DNA of 64,000 nucleotides from positions 930,001 to 994,000 of the forward strand of contig CAVRQM010000005.1 of the NCBI GenBank assembly GCA_963723455.1, given 5' to 3'. The position numbers and the translations under genes were made by a program. Below, piece after piece: positions 27,982 to 37,143 of the stretch; the first letter of the stretch is position 1, and each line of letters begins with the position of its first letter. Under the pieces are notes generated by a model. That model saw only the letters and a list, made by a program, of their open reading frames with translations, was not told where the DNA came from and searched no databases. Source of the DNA: CAVRQM01 sp963723455. GTDB lineage: Bacteria; Pseudomonadota; Alphaproteobacteria; Acetobacterales; Acetobacteraceae.

Positions 27982-28422
27982 CTACGCGGCGCGGCGGCTG
28001 GCGTGCAGGATGGTGATGCCGAACGCGGCGGCCATGATCGTGACCAGGCAGATCAGCCAGCGCAGCCGGGTCGCCAGCGCCCGCGCGTCCGCCGCGAACC
28101 GGGCGCGCATCGCCGTCCGCTCGCGCGCGATCCTCTGTTCCAGCGTCGGCCCGGCCGCATCCGGGGCCGCCGGCAGGATGGCATCGGCGCTGTCGTCCAG
28201 CGCCGGGCGCAGCGCCGCCAGCGCGGCCGCCGGCTGCGGCTCGCGCGCCGCCGCCTGCGCCGCGTCCAGGGCCGCCTCCCGCGCCAGGGCGCGCTGCAGC
28301 GGCAGCGGGCCGGCGAAGGTCGCAAACAGCCCGACCAGCCCGACGGCGGCGAAGGCCATCGCCAGGAACGCGATCCATGTCCCGCCGACCGCGGCGCGGG
28401 CAGGGGGGGGCGGTGTGCTCAT
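27982..28422 (-). CDS. Hypothetical protein with two membrane segments
   Basis: From ATG 28422 the product has 146 residues. A membrane span lies near the N-terminus (WIAFLAMAFAAVGLVGLFATFA), then an Ala-rich helical, probably periplasmic part, and a second span near the C-terminus (WLICLVTIMAAAFGITIL). No family recognised. It is divergent from rpmJ. Confidence 0.6.
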   Translation of the reverse strand: MSTPPPPARAAVGGTWIAFLAMAFAAVGLVGLFATFAGPLPLQRALAREAALDAAQAAAREPQPAAALAALRPALDDSADAILPAAPDAAGPTLEQRIARERTAMRARFAADARALATRLRWLICLVTIMAAAFGITILHASRRAA

Positions 28423-28526
28423 GCGGGGAGATCCTTGATCGGCGGCAAGCGGCAGGCGCATTTGACATGCGTGCCGCCCGCCATTACTCCCCGCGCCTTC
28501 GCACGGTGCAACCCGGACTGCCAACC

Positions 28527-28652
28527 ATGAAAATCCGCAACAGCCTGAAGTCGGCCAAGACCCGCGACAAGAACTGCCGCGTGGTGCGCCGGCACGGCAG
28601 GGTCTATGTCATCAACAAGAAGAATCCCCGCATGAAGGCCCGGCAGGGCTGA
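28527..28652 (+). CDS. rpmJ: 50S ribosomal protein L36
   Basis: A 41-residue L36 starting MKIRNSLKSAKTRDKNCRVV and ending NKKNPRMKARQG. It has only one cysteine, so it is the zinc-free 'C-minus' type normal for alphaproteobacteria. It binds 23S rRNA in the large subunit. It stands alone rather than in the ribosomal operon, as is common for this form. Confidence 0.97.
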   Translation: MKIRNSLKSAKTRDKNCRVVRRHGRVYVINKKNPRMKARQG

Positions 28653-28676
28653 CATGCCGCCGGCCGGCGCGGCCCG

Positions 28677-29252
28677 GTGACGGCAGCGGCGCCCGGACCG
28701 GCCTCGCTTGCCGGCGCGGCGCTGCTGGCCGGACTGTGCTGCGCGACAATCGCCAACGCCGCGCCGCCGCCGCAATGGCAGGTCGATCGGCTGCTGCACT
28801 CGCTGCGCTCGGCCACCGACGACCAGGCCGCCGGCGAGGCGGAGAGCCGGCTGCACGATCTGTGGCGCAGCGCCGGCTCGCCCGCCGCGGCGATGCTGCT
28901 GCAGCGCGGGGTGCAGGAGATGCAGGCCGGGGCGCCGGGCGCCGCGGCGGTCGATCTGGATGCGGCGCTGACGCTCGACCCCGAATACACCGAGGCCTAT
29001 AACGATCGCGCCGCCGCCCGCCTGATGCTCGGCAATTTCGATGGCGCGGCTCGCGATGCGGGCGAGGCGCTGCGCCGTGAGCCACGCCATTTCGCAGCCC
29101 TGCAAACCCTGTCGCGCATCGCCGAGGCGCGCGGCGATTGGAAGACCGCGCTGGCGGCATGGGAAAAGGCGATGGCGCTGGACCCGCAGACGCATGACGG
29201 CCAGACCAGGCTGAACATGCTGCGCCGCAACGCGGAGGGCGAGGCGACCTGA
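28677..29252 (+). CDS. TPR-repeat exported protein
   Basis: A 191-residue protein starting at GTG 28677, 24 bases after rpmJ. The N-terminus (PASLAGAALLAGLCCATIANA) is a signal peptide, so it is likely periplasmic. Three TPR units follow (AAVDLDAALTLDPEYTEAYNDRAAARL, AARDAGEALRREPRHFAALQTLSRIAEA, ALAAWEKAMALDPQ). Its partner is unknown. It lies directly before holB. Confidence 0.78.
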   Translation: MTAAAPGPASLAGAALLAGLCCATIANAAPPPQWQVDRLLHSLRSATDDQAAGEAESRLHDLWRSAGSPAAAMLLQRGVQEMQAGAPGAAAVDLDAALTLDPEYTEAYNDRAAARLMLGNFDGAARDAGEALRREPRHFAALQTLSRIAEARGDWKTALAAWEKAMALDPQTHDGQTRLNMLRRNAEGEAT

Positions 29253-29257
29253 CGGCG

Positions 29258-30292
29258 ATGAGCCTGCCGGAGCCGCGCGAGAACCCCGACCTGCTCGGCC
29301 AGGATGTTGCCGAGGCGGCGCTCCTGGACGCCATGCGCTCGGGGCGGATGCATCATGCCTGGCTGCTGCTGGGCCAGCCGGGGATCGGCAAGGCGACGCT
29401 GGCGTTCCGCTTCGCCCGCCGGCTGCTGGCGGGCGTGCCGATGGCAGGCGAGGGCTTGGCGCTGCCGCTGCAGCATCCGGTATTCCGCCGCGTCGCGGCC
29501 GGGTCGCATGCCGACCTGCTGACCATCGAACGGTCGTGGGACGAGAAGCGCAAGAAGCTGCGCGGCGAGATCGTGGTGGGCGACGTGCGGGAGCTGGCCG
29601 ATTTCATGCACTTGACGCCGGCCGAGGGCGGCTGGCGCGTGGTGATCGTGGACGGAGCCGAGGACCTGAACCGCAGCGCCGCCAACGCGCTGCTCAAGAC
29701 TTTGGAGGAGCCGCCGCCGCGCGCCATGCTGCTGCTGGTCTGCGCCGCAGCCGGCCGGCTGCCGGCCACCGTCCGCAGCCGCTGCCGCCGCCTGCGCCTG
29801 GCCAGGCTGGCCGAGGCCGACCTGGCGGCGCTGGTCGCGCGCGCCCTGCCGGAGCGGCCCGCAGCCGAGCACGCGCGGCTGGCGGCCCTGGCGGACGGCT
29901 CGATCGGCCGCGCGCTGGCGCTGGCGGTCGACAACGGCGTGGCCGTGGCCGACCAGGTGGCGCGCGCGTTGGCCGATCCGCAGCGCCTGTCGCAGCGCGA
30001 CGCCCTGGCCACTGCCGACGCGCTGGGCCGCGACGAGGACGCCTTCGCCACCTTCATGGACCTGACCCGCGACGGCCTTGCCGCCGCCGTGCGCGCGGCG
30101 GCGCGCGGCCGCGCGGACGCGGCGCAGGCGCGCATGGTGGGCGGGCGCGCCCTTGCCGACTGGGTCGCCGTGTGGCAGGCCCTGGGCACGCTGAAGGACC
30201 AGACGGAGGGCCTGCATTTGGACAAGCGCGAGGCGCTGGTGCAGGGGTTTCGCCTGCTCGCCCGGGGAACGGCCGCAATGGCGCAAGCGTGA
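29258..30292 (+). CDS. holB: DNA polymerase III subunit delta'
   Basis: Delta' is part of the clamp loader that places the beta clamp on DNA. The 344-residue protein has the P-loop remnant GQPGIGKAT (39-47), VVIVDGAEDLNRSAANALLKTLEEPP and the SRC motif VRSRCRRL. No zinc-finger cysteines are seen. It starts 5 bases after the TPR gene and is followed by metG. In many alphaproteobacteria tmk precedes holB, but tmk is not seen here. Confidence 0.93.
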   Translation: MSLPEPRENPDLLGQDVAEAALLDAMRSGRMHHAWLLLGQPGIGKATLAFRFARRLLAGVPMAGEGLALPLQHPVFRRVAAGSHADLLTIERSWDEKRKKLRGEIVVGDVRELADFMHLTPAEGGWRVVIVDGAEDLNRSAANALLKTLEEPPPRAMLLLVCAAAGRLPATVRSRCRRLRLARLAEADLAALVARALPERPAAEHARLAALADGSIGRALALAVDNGVAVADQVARALADPQRLSQRDALATADALGRDEDAFATFMDLTRDGLAAAVRAAARGRADAAQARMVGGRALADWVAVWQALGTLKDQTEGLHLDKREALVQGFRLLARGTAAMAQA

Positions 30293-30297
30293 GCGGC

Positions 30298-31833
30298 ATG
30301 GCGGAACGGTTCTACCTCACCACGCCGATCTATTACGTGAACGGCGCGCCGCATATCGGCCACGCCTACACCTCGATCGCCGCCGACGTGATCGCGCGGT
30401 GGAAGCGGCTGGACGGCTACGACGTGTTCTTTTTGACCGGCACCGACGAGCACGGCCAGAAGGTGCAGGCCGCCGCCGCCGAGGCGGGGCTGTCGCCGCA
30501 GGATTTCGTCGATCGGGTCAGCGCGGATTTCCGCGACATGGCCGACCGCATGGGCATCTCGTATGACGATTTCATCCGGACCACCGAGGACCGCCACAAG
30601 CAGGGCTGCGCGGCGTTGTGGCGGCGGCTGGCCGATGCCGGGCAGATCTACCTCGGCAGCTATGACGGCTGGTACGCGGTGCGCGACGAGGCGTTCTACG
30701 ACGAGGACGAACTGACCGGCCGGCCGGACGGCACGCGGGTCGCGCCGAGCGGCGCGCCGGTCGAGTGGGTCCGCGAGCCGAGCTGGTTCTTCCGCCTGTC
30801 CGCCTGGCAGGACCGGCTGCTGGCGCATTACGAGGCCAATCCGGAGTTCATCGGCCCTGAATTGCGCCGCCGCGAGGTGCTCAGTTTCGTCCGCGGCGGC
30901 CTGCGCGACCTGTCGATCAGCCGCTCGACCTTCTCCTGGGGCGTGCCGGTTCCGGGAGACCCGGGGCATGTCATGTATGTCTGGCTGGATGCGCTGGCCA
31001 ACTACATCACCGCCATGGGGTTCCCGGACGAGCAGGCGTCGCGCTGGCGGTATTGGCCCGCTCAGCTGCATCTAGTCGGCAAGGAGATCATCCGCTTCCA
31101 CGCCGTCTATTGGCCCGCCTTCCTGATGGCCGCCGGGCTGGAGCTGCCGCGCCGGGTGTTCTCGAACGGCTGGCTGACGATGGAGGGCGAGAAGATGAGC
31201 AAGTCGCTCGGCAACGTGTTCGAGGCCCGGGCGCTGGCCGGAGAGTTCGGCGTCGATGCGGTGCGTTTCTACCTGCTGCGTGAGCTGCCCTTCGGCAATG
31301 ACGGCAATTTCTCGCGCAAGGCGCTGATTTCGCGGCTGAACGTCGAGCTGGCCAACGATCTGGGCAACCTGGCGCAGCGCACGCTGAGCCTGATCGCGAA
31401 GAACTGCGACGGCCGGCTGCCGGGCAGGGGGGCGGAGGACGCGGGCGACGCGGCGTTGCGCCTGTCGGTCACGGCGCTGCCGCAGGCGGTGGCCCAGCAT
31501 ATCGACCGGCAGGCCTTCTCCGAGGCGCTGGAGGAGGTCTGGCGGGTGATCCGCGCGGCCAACGGCTACATCGACCGTCAGGCGCCCTGGGCCTTGCGCC
31601 GCACCGACCCGGCGCGGATGGCCGACGTGCTGCGGCTGCTGGCCGATCTGCTGCGGGCGGTGGCGACCGTGCTGCAGCCGTTCATGCCGGGGTCGATGGC
31701 GCGGATGCTGGACCAGCTCGGCGTGCCGCCAGACGCGCGCACGCTGGCCGCCCTGGAGGCGCCGCTGGAGGCTGGGATCGCATTGCCGGCGCCCGAGGGG
31801 GTGTTCCCCCGGTTTGTCGAGGAGGCGGCGTGA
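30298..31833 (+). CDS. metG: Methionyl-tRNA synthetase
   Basis: A class I aminoacyl-tRNA synthetase charging tRNA-Met. The 511-residue protein has HIGH as PHIGHAY (His19-His22), FFLTGTDEHGQKV, KMSKS as EKMSKSLGN near residue 300, and an anticodon-binding helical domain. The length matches the short form without a C-terminal dimerisation domain. The ATG at 30298 is 5 bases after holB; a GTG at 30289 is possible. Confidence 0.96.
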   Translation: MAERFYLTTPIYYVNGAPHIGHAYTSIAADVIARWKRLDGYDVFFLTGTDEHGQKVQAAAAEAGLSPQDFVDRVSADFRDMADRMGISYDDFIRTTEDRHKQGCAALWRRLADAGQIYLGSYDGWYAVRDEAFYDEDELTGRPDGTRVAPSGAPVEWVREPSWFFRLSAWQDRLLAHYEANPEFIGPELRRREVLSFVRGGLRDLSISRSTFSWGVPVPGDPGHVMYVWLDALANYITAMGFPDEQASRWRYWPAQLHLVGKEIIRFHAVYWPAFLMAAGLELPRRVFSNGWLTMEGEKMSKSLGNVFEARALAGEFGVDAVRFYLLRELPFGNDGNFSRKALISRLNVELANDLGNLAQRTLSLIAKNCDGRLPGRGAEDAGDAALRLSVTALPQAVAQHIDRQAFSEALEEVWRVIRAANGYIDRQAPWALRRTDPARMADVLRLLADLLRAVATVLQPFMPGSMARMLDQLGVPPDARTLAALEAPLEAGIALPAPEGVFPRFVEEAA

Positions 31834-31873
31834 CCGCTCTCCGGCGATCCGTCAGGACCGGGGTAGTCCGGCG

Positions 31874-32653
31874 GTGACGTTCCTGATCGATTCCCACTGC
31901 CACCTCGACTACTTCCAGGGCGACGACCTCGCCGGCGTGCTGGCGCGCGCGGCGGCGGCGGGGGTCGGCGAGATGGTGACGATCGGCACAAGGCTGACCC
32001 AGTCCGACCTGGTGCGCGGCATCGCCGAAGCCTATCCGAACGTCTGGTGCACCGTTGGCGTGCATCCGCACAATGCCGGCGAACACCCTGTTCCTGAACC
32101 AAAGACAATCGCCGCGCTGGCGCAGCCGCCGAAGGTGGTCGGCATCGGCGAATCCGGTCTCGACTACTTCTATGACAAGGCCGCGCGCGAGGTGCAGCAG
32201 GCCAGCTTCCGCGCCCATATCCGCGCCGCGCGGCTGGCCGGTCTGCCGCTGGTGATCCACGCCCGCGACGCCGATCAGGACATCGCCGAGATCCTGCAAG
32301 ATGAGCGTGATACCGGTGGCGAGTTCAGTTTCCTTCTGCATTGCTTCAGCTCCGGCCGCGGGCTGGCCGAGGCGGCGCTGCGGATCGGCGGCTATATCAG
32401 CTTCTCCGGCATCCTGACCTTTCCGAAATCGCAGGAAATCCGCGACATCGCCCGCGACGTTCCGGCCGACCGGCTGCTGGTCGAGACCGATGCGCCGTAC
32501 CTGGCCCCGGTGCCGCATCGCGGCCGGCGCAACGAGCCGGCCTGGGTGGCCGATACCGCCGCCGTGCTGGCCCGGCTGCGCGGCCTGTCGCCCGAGGCGC
32601 TGGCCGAGCTGACCACGGCCAATTTCCGCCGCGTGTTCCGCAAGGCGGCGTAG
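31874..32653 (+). CDS. tatD: TatD-family metal-dependent hydrolase
   Basis: A 259-residue TIM-barrel hydrolase (DNase-type). It has IDSHCHLDYF, the GVHPHNAG motif, GESGLDYFYD, LPLVIHARDADQD, LLHCFSSG, and VETDAPYLAPVPHRGRRNEP. The GTG at 31874 begins at VTFLIDSHCH. It sits between metG and the MBL-fold gene in the conserved holB-metG-tatD cluster. Confidence 0.93.
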   Translation: MTFLIDSHCHLDYFQGDDLAGVLARAAAAGVGEMVTIGTRLTQSDLVRGIAEAYPNVWCTVGVHPHNAGEHPVPEPKTIAALAQPPKVVGIGESGLDYFYDKAAREVQQASFRAHIRAARLAGLPLVIHARDADQDIAEILQDERDTGGEFSFLLHCFSSGRGLAEAALRIGGYISFSGILTFPKSQEIRDIARDVPADRLLVETDAPYLAPVPHRGRRNEPAWVADTAAVLARLRGLSPEALAELTTANFRRVFRKAA

Positions 32654-32655
32654 CG

Positions 32656-33441
32656 GTGCGGGTCACCCTGCTGGGCACCGGCGGCTCCGCCGGGGTGCCG
32701 ATGATCGGCGGCGCGGATGGGCGAGGCGACTGGGGCGAGTGCGACCCGGCCGAGCCGCGCAACCGGCGGCTGCGCAGCTCCATCCTGATCGGGCAGGCGG
32801 GCCGGACGCTGCTGGTCGATACCGCGCCGGACATGCGCGCGCAGCTGCTGGCCGCTGCGGTCACGCGGGTCGATGCGCTGCTGTTCACCCATGCCCATGC
32901 CGACCACATCACCGGCATCGACGACGTGCGCATGCTCAACCGGCTGGCGGACGGGCCGCTGGAGGCGTTCGCGACGCAAGCCACGCTGGACGAGCTGCGC
33001 CGCCGCTTCGACTACGCGTTCCGCCCGTGGGAGAAGCCCAACTTCTTCCGCCCGGTGCTGGAGCCGCGTATCGTGGCGCCCGGCGACACCATCGACGCCG
33101 CCGGCCTGCGCATCCGCCTGTTCGAGCAGGATCACGGATTCATGCCGACGCTGGGCCTGCGCATCGGCGGCTTTGGCTACTCGACCGACGCGGTGGCCCT
33201 GGACGACGCGGCGTTCGCCGCACTGGACGGCGTGGATACCTGGGTGGTCGGCTGCTTCCAGCGCGAGGCGCACCGCACCCATGCCTGGGTGGCGCGCGTG
33301 TTGGAATGGGTCGGGCGGCTGCGGCCGCGCCGGACGGTGCTGACGCATATGGGCACCGATCTGGATTGGGGCTGGCTGTGCCGCACCCTGCCGCGCGGCG
33401 TCGAGCCGGGCTTCGACGGCATGACGCTGGACATGCAGTGA
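32656..33441 (+). CDS. MBL-fold metallo-hydrolase (PhnP-like)
   Basis: A 261-residue metallo-beta-lactamase-fold enzyme. It has the N-terminal LLGTGGSAGVPMIG, the motif THAHADH (78-84), and later the metal-binding histidines in QDHGFMPT and LTHMGTD. PhnP-type phosphodiesterases and related cyclic phosphate hydrolases share this pattern. It begins at GTG 32656, two bases after tatD, as in many alphaproteobacterial genomes. Confidence 0.87.
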   Translation: MRVTLLGTGGSAGVPMIGGADGRGDWGECDPAEPRNRRLRSSILIGQAGRTLLVDTAPDMRAQLLAAAVTRVDALLFTHAHADHITGIDDVRMLNRLADGPLEAFATQATLDELRRRFDYAFRPWEKPNFFRPVLEPRIVAPGDTIDAAGLRIRLFEQDHGFMPTLGLRIGGFGYSTDAVALDDAAFAALDGVDTWVVGCFQREAHRTHAWVARVLEWVGRLRPRRTVLTHMGTDLDWGWLCRTLPRGVEPGFDGMTLDMQ

Positions 33442-35384
33442 GCGCAGCCGCGCCCGACACTGGGGCCGACAATGGGGCCGACAATGGGGCCGGCACGGGG
33501 CCAGACAAAGGGGCCGACAAGGGGGCGGACCGCCGCGCCACGCCGGCGCTGATGCTGGCCGCGCTGGGCATCGTCTATGGCGATCTCGGCACCAGCCCGC
33601 TCTACACGATGCAGACCGTGGTGGGCGCGGCCGGGACAATCGACGCGGGCGCGGCGCTGGGGCTGCTGTCGCTGATCGTCTGGGCGCTGCTGATAACGGT
33701 GTCGGTCAAATACTGCCTGTTCGTCATGCGCGCCGACAACAACGGCGAGGGCGGTATTCTCGCATTGATGTCGCTGGTCACCGGCAACGACCCGCATCGG
33801 CGCTGGCTGCTGGTGGCGATGGGGCTGTTCGGCGCGGCGCTGCTGTATGGCGACGGCGCGATCACGCCGGCGATTTCGGTGCTGTCGGCGCTGGAGGGGG
33901 TCAACGTCGTCACCACGGCGCTGAAGCCGTACGTGATGCCGGCGGCGGTGGCGGTGCTGCTGGCGCTGTTCGCCGCGCAGGCGCTGGGCACGGCGCGCAT
34001 CGGCTCGGTGTTCGGGCCGGTGATGCTGGCCTGGTTCGCGGCGATCGGGGTGATCGGGCTGATCGGCGTGGCGCGGCACCCGGCGGTGCTGGCGGCGATC
34101 GACCCCCGCCATGCGATCGGCTTCCTGGCGCATCACGGACACGGCAGCCTGATCGTGCTGGGCGGCGTGTTCCTGGCTGTGACCGGGGCCGAGGCGCTGT
34201 ATGCCGATATGGGCAGCATCGGCCGCCACCCGATCCGCGCCGCCTGGTATGGCGCGGTGCTTCCGGCCTTGCTGCTGAGCTACGCCGGCCAGACCGCGCT
34301 GCTGATGCAGGGCGGAGTGGCAAAGGACGCCAACCCGTTCTGGCTGACGGTGCCGCAATGGGCGGTGGCGCCGATGGTGGTGCTGGCGACGCTGGCCACG
34401 ATCATCGCCAGCCAGGCGATCATCACCGGCGCGTTCTCGTTGACCCGGCAGGCGATGCAACTCGGCTGGCTGCCGGGCCTGCGCATCCGCCAGACCTCGG
34501 ACCGCGAATACGGCCAGATCTACGTGCCGTTCGTGAACTGGGCGCTGATGGCGGTGACGCTGGCGCTGACAGCGGCGTTCGGCAGCTCCGACCGGCTGGC
34601 CGGCGCCTATGGCACGGCGGTCTCGACGACGATGCTGCTGACCACTGCATTGCTGTTCCACGCCATGACCGAGCGATGGCGCTGGTCGGCGGCGCTGGCC
34701 GGCGCCGTCGCCGGCGGGTTCCTGATCGTCGATCTGGTGTTCTTCGCCGCCAACCTGATGAAGATTGCCGATGGTGGCTGGATCCCGCTGCTGCTGGGCG
34801 TGCTGCTGTTCACCATGATGACCACCTGGCGGCGCGGCACCGACGCTGCCCGCACGCGGCTGGGCGGCGCGCGCGAGGAGCCGGCGCGCTTCCTGCAACG
34901 GCTTATCGACGGCGAGATTCCGCGCGTGCCGGGAACCGCGGTGTTCCTGACCGGCGCCAGCCGTCCGGTGCCGGCGATCATGGTGCGCCATGTGCGCGAC
35001 ATGGGCGCGCTGCACCGCAGCCTGGTGTCGCTGACGCTGCGCTTCGAGGAACGGCCGCGCGTGCCCGCGGCGGAGCGCGTCGAGATCGAGCGCGTGGCCG
35101 ACGGATTTTGGCACTTGACCGCGCATTTCGGCTTCGTCGAGGTGCCCGATTTGCATGCCGTGCTGATGGACGCGCGCGAGCGTGGCTGCGAGCTGGATCT
35201 GGACCAGGCGATCTATTTCGGCGCGCATGACGAGGTGGTGCCGGCGCCGCCGGGCGAGCGGCTGCTGCCGGCATGGCGGCGCATGCTGTTCGCCTTCATG
35301 CACCGCAACGCGCTGCGCACGTTCGACCGCTTCCAGCTGCCGGCGCAACGGTTCGTCGAGGTGGGCAGGCAGTTGAAGCTGTAG
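33438..35384 (+). CDS. kup: Kup-family potassium uptake transporter
   Basis: Kup carries potassium inward by proton symport across the inner membrane. The 648-residue protein has the N-terminal signature ALGIVYGDLGTSPLYT, then SVKYCLFVMRADNNGEGGILAL, about twelve membrane spans, and a soluble C-terminal domain. Its GTG start overlaps the MBL stop (GTGA). Before the first span is a hydrophilic GADN-type repeat that is not part of the family core. Confidence 0.95.
   Translation: MSAAAPDTGADNGADNGAGTGPDKGADKGADRRATPALMLAALGIVYGDLGTSPLYTMQTVVGAAGTIDAGAALGLLSLIVWALLITVSVKYCLFVMRADNNGEGGILALMSLVTGNDPHRRWLLVAMGLFGAALLYGDGAITPAISVLSALEGVNVVTTALKPYVMPAAVAVLLALFAAQALGTARIGSVFGPVMLAWFAAIGVIGLIGVARHPAVLAAIDPRHAIGFLAHHGHGSLIVLGGVFLAVTGAEALYADMGSIGRHPIRAAWYGAVLPALLLSYAGQTALLMQGGVAKDANPFWLTVPQWAVAPMVVLATLATIIASQAIITGAFSLTRQAMQLGWLPGLRIRQTSDREYGQIYVPFVNWALMAVTLALTAAFGSSDRLAGAYGTAVSTTMLLTTALLFHAMTERWRWSAALAGAVAGGFLIVDLVFFAANLMKIADGGWIPLLLGVLLFTMMTTWRRGTDAARTRLGGAREEPARFLQRLIDGEIPRVPGTAVFLTGASRPVPAIMVRHVRDMGALHRSLVSLTLRFEERPRVPAAERVEIERVADGFWHLTAHFGFVEVPDLHAVLMDARERGCELDLDQAIYFGAHDEVVPAPPGERLLPAWRRMLFAFMHRNALRTFDRFQLPAQRFVEVGRQLKL
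33459..33530 (+). repeat. 12-bp tandem repeat, six units, in the N-terminal coding region of kup
   Basis: Six consecutive 12-base units around aatggggccgac (33459, 33471, 33483, 33495, 33507, 33519). The second is a perfect match to the consensus and the others differ at one to three positions. They encode GAD-N, GAD-N, GAG-T, GPD-K and GAD-K repeats in the cytosolic N-terminus. Confidence 0.9.
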
Positions 35385-35497
35385 GCGCCGGACTTGTGCT
35401 GGATCGGGTCCGGACCAGATCAGCTGCTGCAGCGCATGGGCATCCGCGCGGCTGGCCTTTGACACTGCCTGAAACAGGAGTACCGGTACCGGCGTCA

Positions 35498-35519
35498 GCC
35501 CGGCGTTGCGACGCCGGGC
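35498..35519. terminator. Hairpin between kup and the aldehyde oxidoreductase genes
   Basis: Perfect 9-bp stem GCCCGGCGT / ACGCCGGGC with a 4-base loop, about 115 bases after the kup stop and 84 bases before the next start. It may end the kup transcript. The 218-base interval shows nothing else beyond a TACCGGTA palindrome near 35482. Confidence 0.45.
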
Positions 35520-35602
35520 GGGGAGCGGGCCACGGAACGATCCCCAGCAAGCGTGCTTTGCGCCACCTTGGTTGCAGGGCCGGGCTCGAAGGAACTGACA
35601 CC

Positions 35603-36154
35603 ATGCCAATCACGATCAACGGACATCAGGCCGCTCTGCCGACCGACGCACGGGTGTCGCTGCTCGACCTGCTGCGCGAAGGGCTGCATCTCAGCGGCAC
35701 CAAGAAAGGCTGCAACCAGGGCGCATGCGGCGCCTGCACGGTGCTGGTGGATGGCGAGCGCATCCTGTCATGCCTCGCGCTCGCGGTGCAGTACGACGGC
35801 CGCCACGTCACCACCATCGAAGGGCTGTCGGGCGAGAGCGGGCTGCACCCGTTGCAGCAGGCGTTCATCGAGCATGACGGCTTTCAGTGCGGCTACTGCA
35901 CGCCCGGCCAGATCTGCTCGGCGGTGGGCATGGCCGCCGAGCTGGCGCGCGGCGTGCCGAGCGTGGTCACCGCCGACCTGTCGGCGGACACGGTGGCGCT
36001 CAGCCACGATGAACTCCGCGAGCGCATGAGCGGCAATCTGTGTCGTTGCGGAGCGCATAACGGCATCGTGGCGGCAATCGCCGAAACCTATGCCGTCGGA
36101 ACCCGGGCCGGGGGAACTGCCCGGCCGACCGTGCGACAACCAGAAGGCCGCGGC
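35603..36154 (+). CDS. paoA: Aldehyde oxidoreductase 2Fe-2S subunit (PaoA/YagT-like)
   Basis: The small subunit of a molybdenum aldehyde oxidoreductase, carrying two 2Fe-2S clusters. The N-terminal cluster is in KKGCNQGACGACTVL with a later cysteine, and the C-terminal one in CGYCTPGQI and CRCG. The ATG at 35603 is preceded by GAAGGA. The frame has no stop: it runs in frame through a linker (AVGTRAGGTARPTVRQ) into the next subunit. A lost base before 36155, where ATGATG holds a TGA in another frame, could have removed the usual overlapping stop. I place the end at that junction. Confidence 0.82.
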
Positions 36155-37143
36155 ATGATGCAGTTCAGCTACTCCCGCGCCGGCGACGTCGCCGAAGCGG
36201 TCCGGCTCGGCGGCGCCGACCGCGCGAAATATCTTGGCGGCGGCACCAATCTTGTCGATCTGATGCGCGAGACGATCGAGAGTCCGGCGGCGCTTGTCGA
36301 TGTCACGCACCTATCGTCGGGCATTGCGGAAAGCGATGACGGCGGCCTGCTGATCGGTGCGGCCGCAAGGAACACCGCCGTCGCCGAACATCGTGCCGTG
36401 CGCCTGCGTTATCCGGTGCTGTCCCGCGCGATCCTGGCGGGCGCGTCGGCGCAGATCCGCAATATGGCAACCGTGGGCGGCAACATCCTGCAGCGCACGC
36501 GCTGCACGTATTTTTATGACGATGACGGATCGCGGTGCAACAAGCGCTCACCGGGCCAGGGCTGCGATGCGATCGGCGGGTTCAACCGCAATCATGCGAT
36601 CCTGGGCGCCTCGGCCGCCTGCGTGGCTACGCATCCGTCCGACATGTGCGTGGCGCTGGCCGCGCTGGACGCCACCGTGCGCCTGCACGGCGCTGCGGGC
36701 GCGCGCACGGTGCCGCTCACCGAGTTCTACCGGCTGCCCGGCGATCATCCAGAGATCGAGACGGTGTTGCGGCCGGGCGAGCTGATCACCGCGGTCGCGC
36801 TGCCGGCACCGTCCGGCGCGGCGCGCTCCACCTACCGTAAAGTGCGCGACCGGGCGAGCTACGCGTTCGCGCTGGTCTCCGTCGCCGCCGTGCTGGAGGT
36901 GGAGCGCGGCACGGTCAAGGACGTGCGGCTGGCGCTGGGCGGCGTCGCGCCCCGGCCGTGGCGGGCGACGAAGGCGGAGGGCGCGCTACGGGGCAAACCT
37001 GCGACCGCGCGACGACTTCCGTGCAGCGGCCGAGGCGGAGTTCGCCGGACGCAGCACCGCTGCGTGACAACGGGTTCAAGATCGAGCTGGCGACACGCAC
37101 GATCACCGCCGTTCTCGGCGCGCTGGCGGGAGAAGCGGCATGA
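36155..37143 (+). pseudogene. paoB: Aldehyde oxidoreductase FAD-binding subunit (PaoB/YagS-like), frameshifted
   Basis: The FAD subunit begins MMQFSYSRAGDVAEAVRLGG and holds KYLGGGTNLVDLM and QIRNMATVGGNILQ. It also holds the cysteine segment RTRCTYFYDD...CNKRSPGQGC, which in PaoB binds an extra 4Fe-4S cluster. After ATKAEGALRGKP the frame breaks twice (near 37000 and 37065). The pieces RDDFRAAAEAEFAGRSTAA and NGFKIELATRTITAVLGAL restore the expected C-terminus. The stop overlaps paoC (ATGA). Confidence 0.82.

Noticed and set aside
33459..33530. CRISPR-like repeat
   Set aside because: Units are 12 bases with no spacers and lie within a coding frame.
33177..35609. An 810-codon open frame opposite kup
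   Set aside because: It is a low-complexity Arg/Gln/His-rich shadow of the kup coding strand with no family pattern, as expected at high GC.
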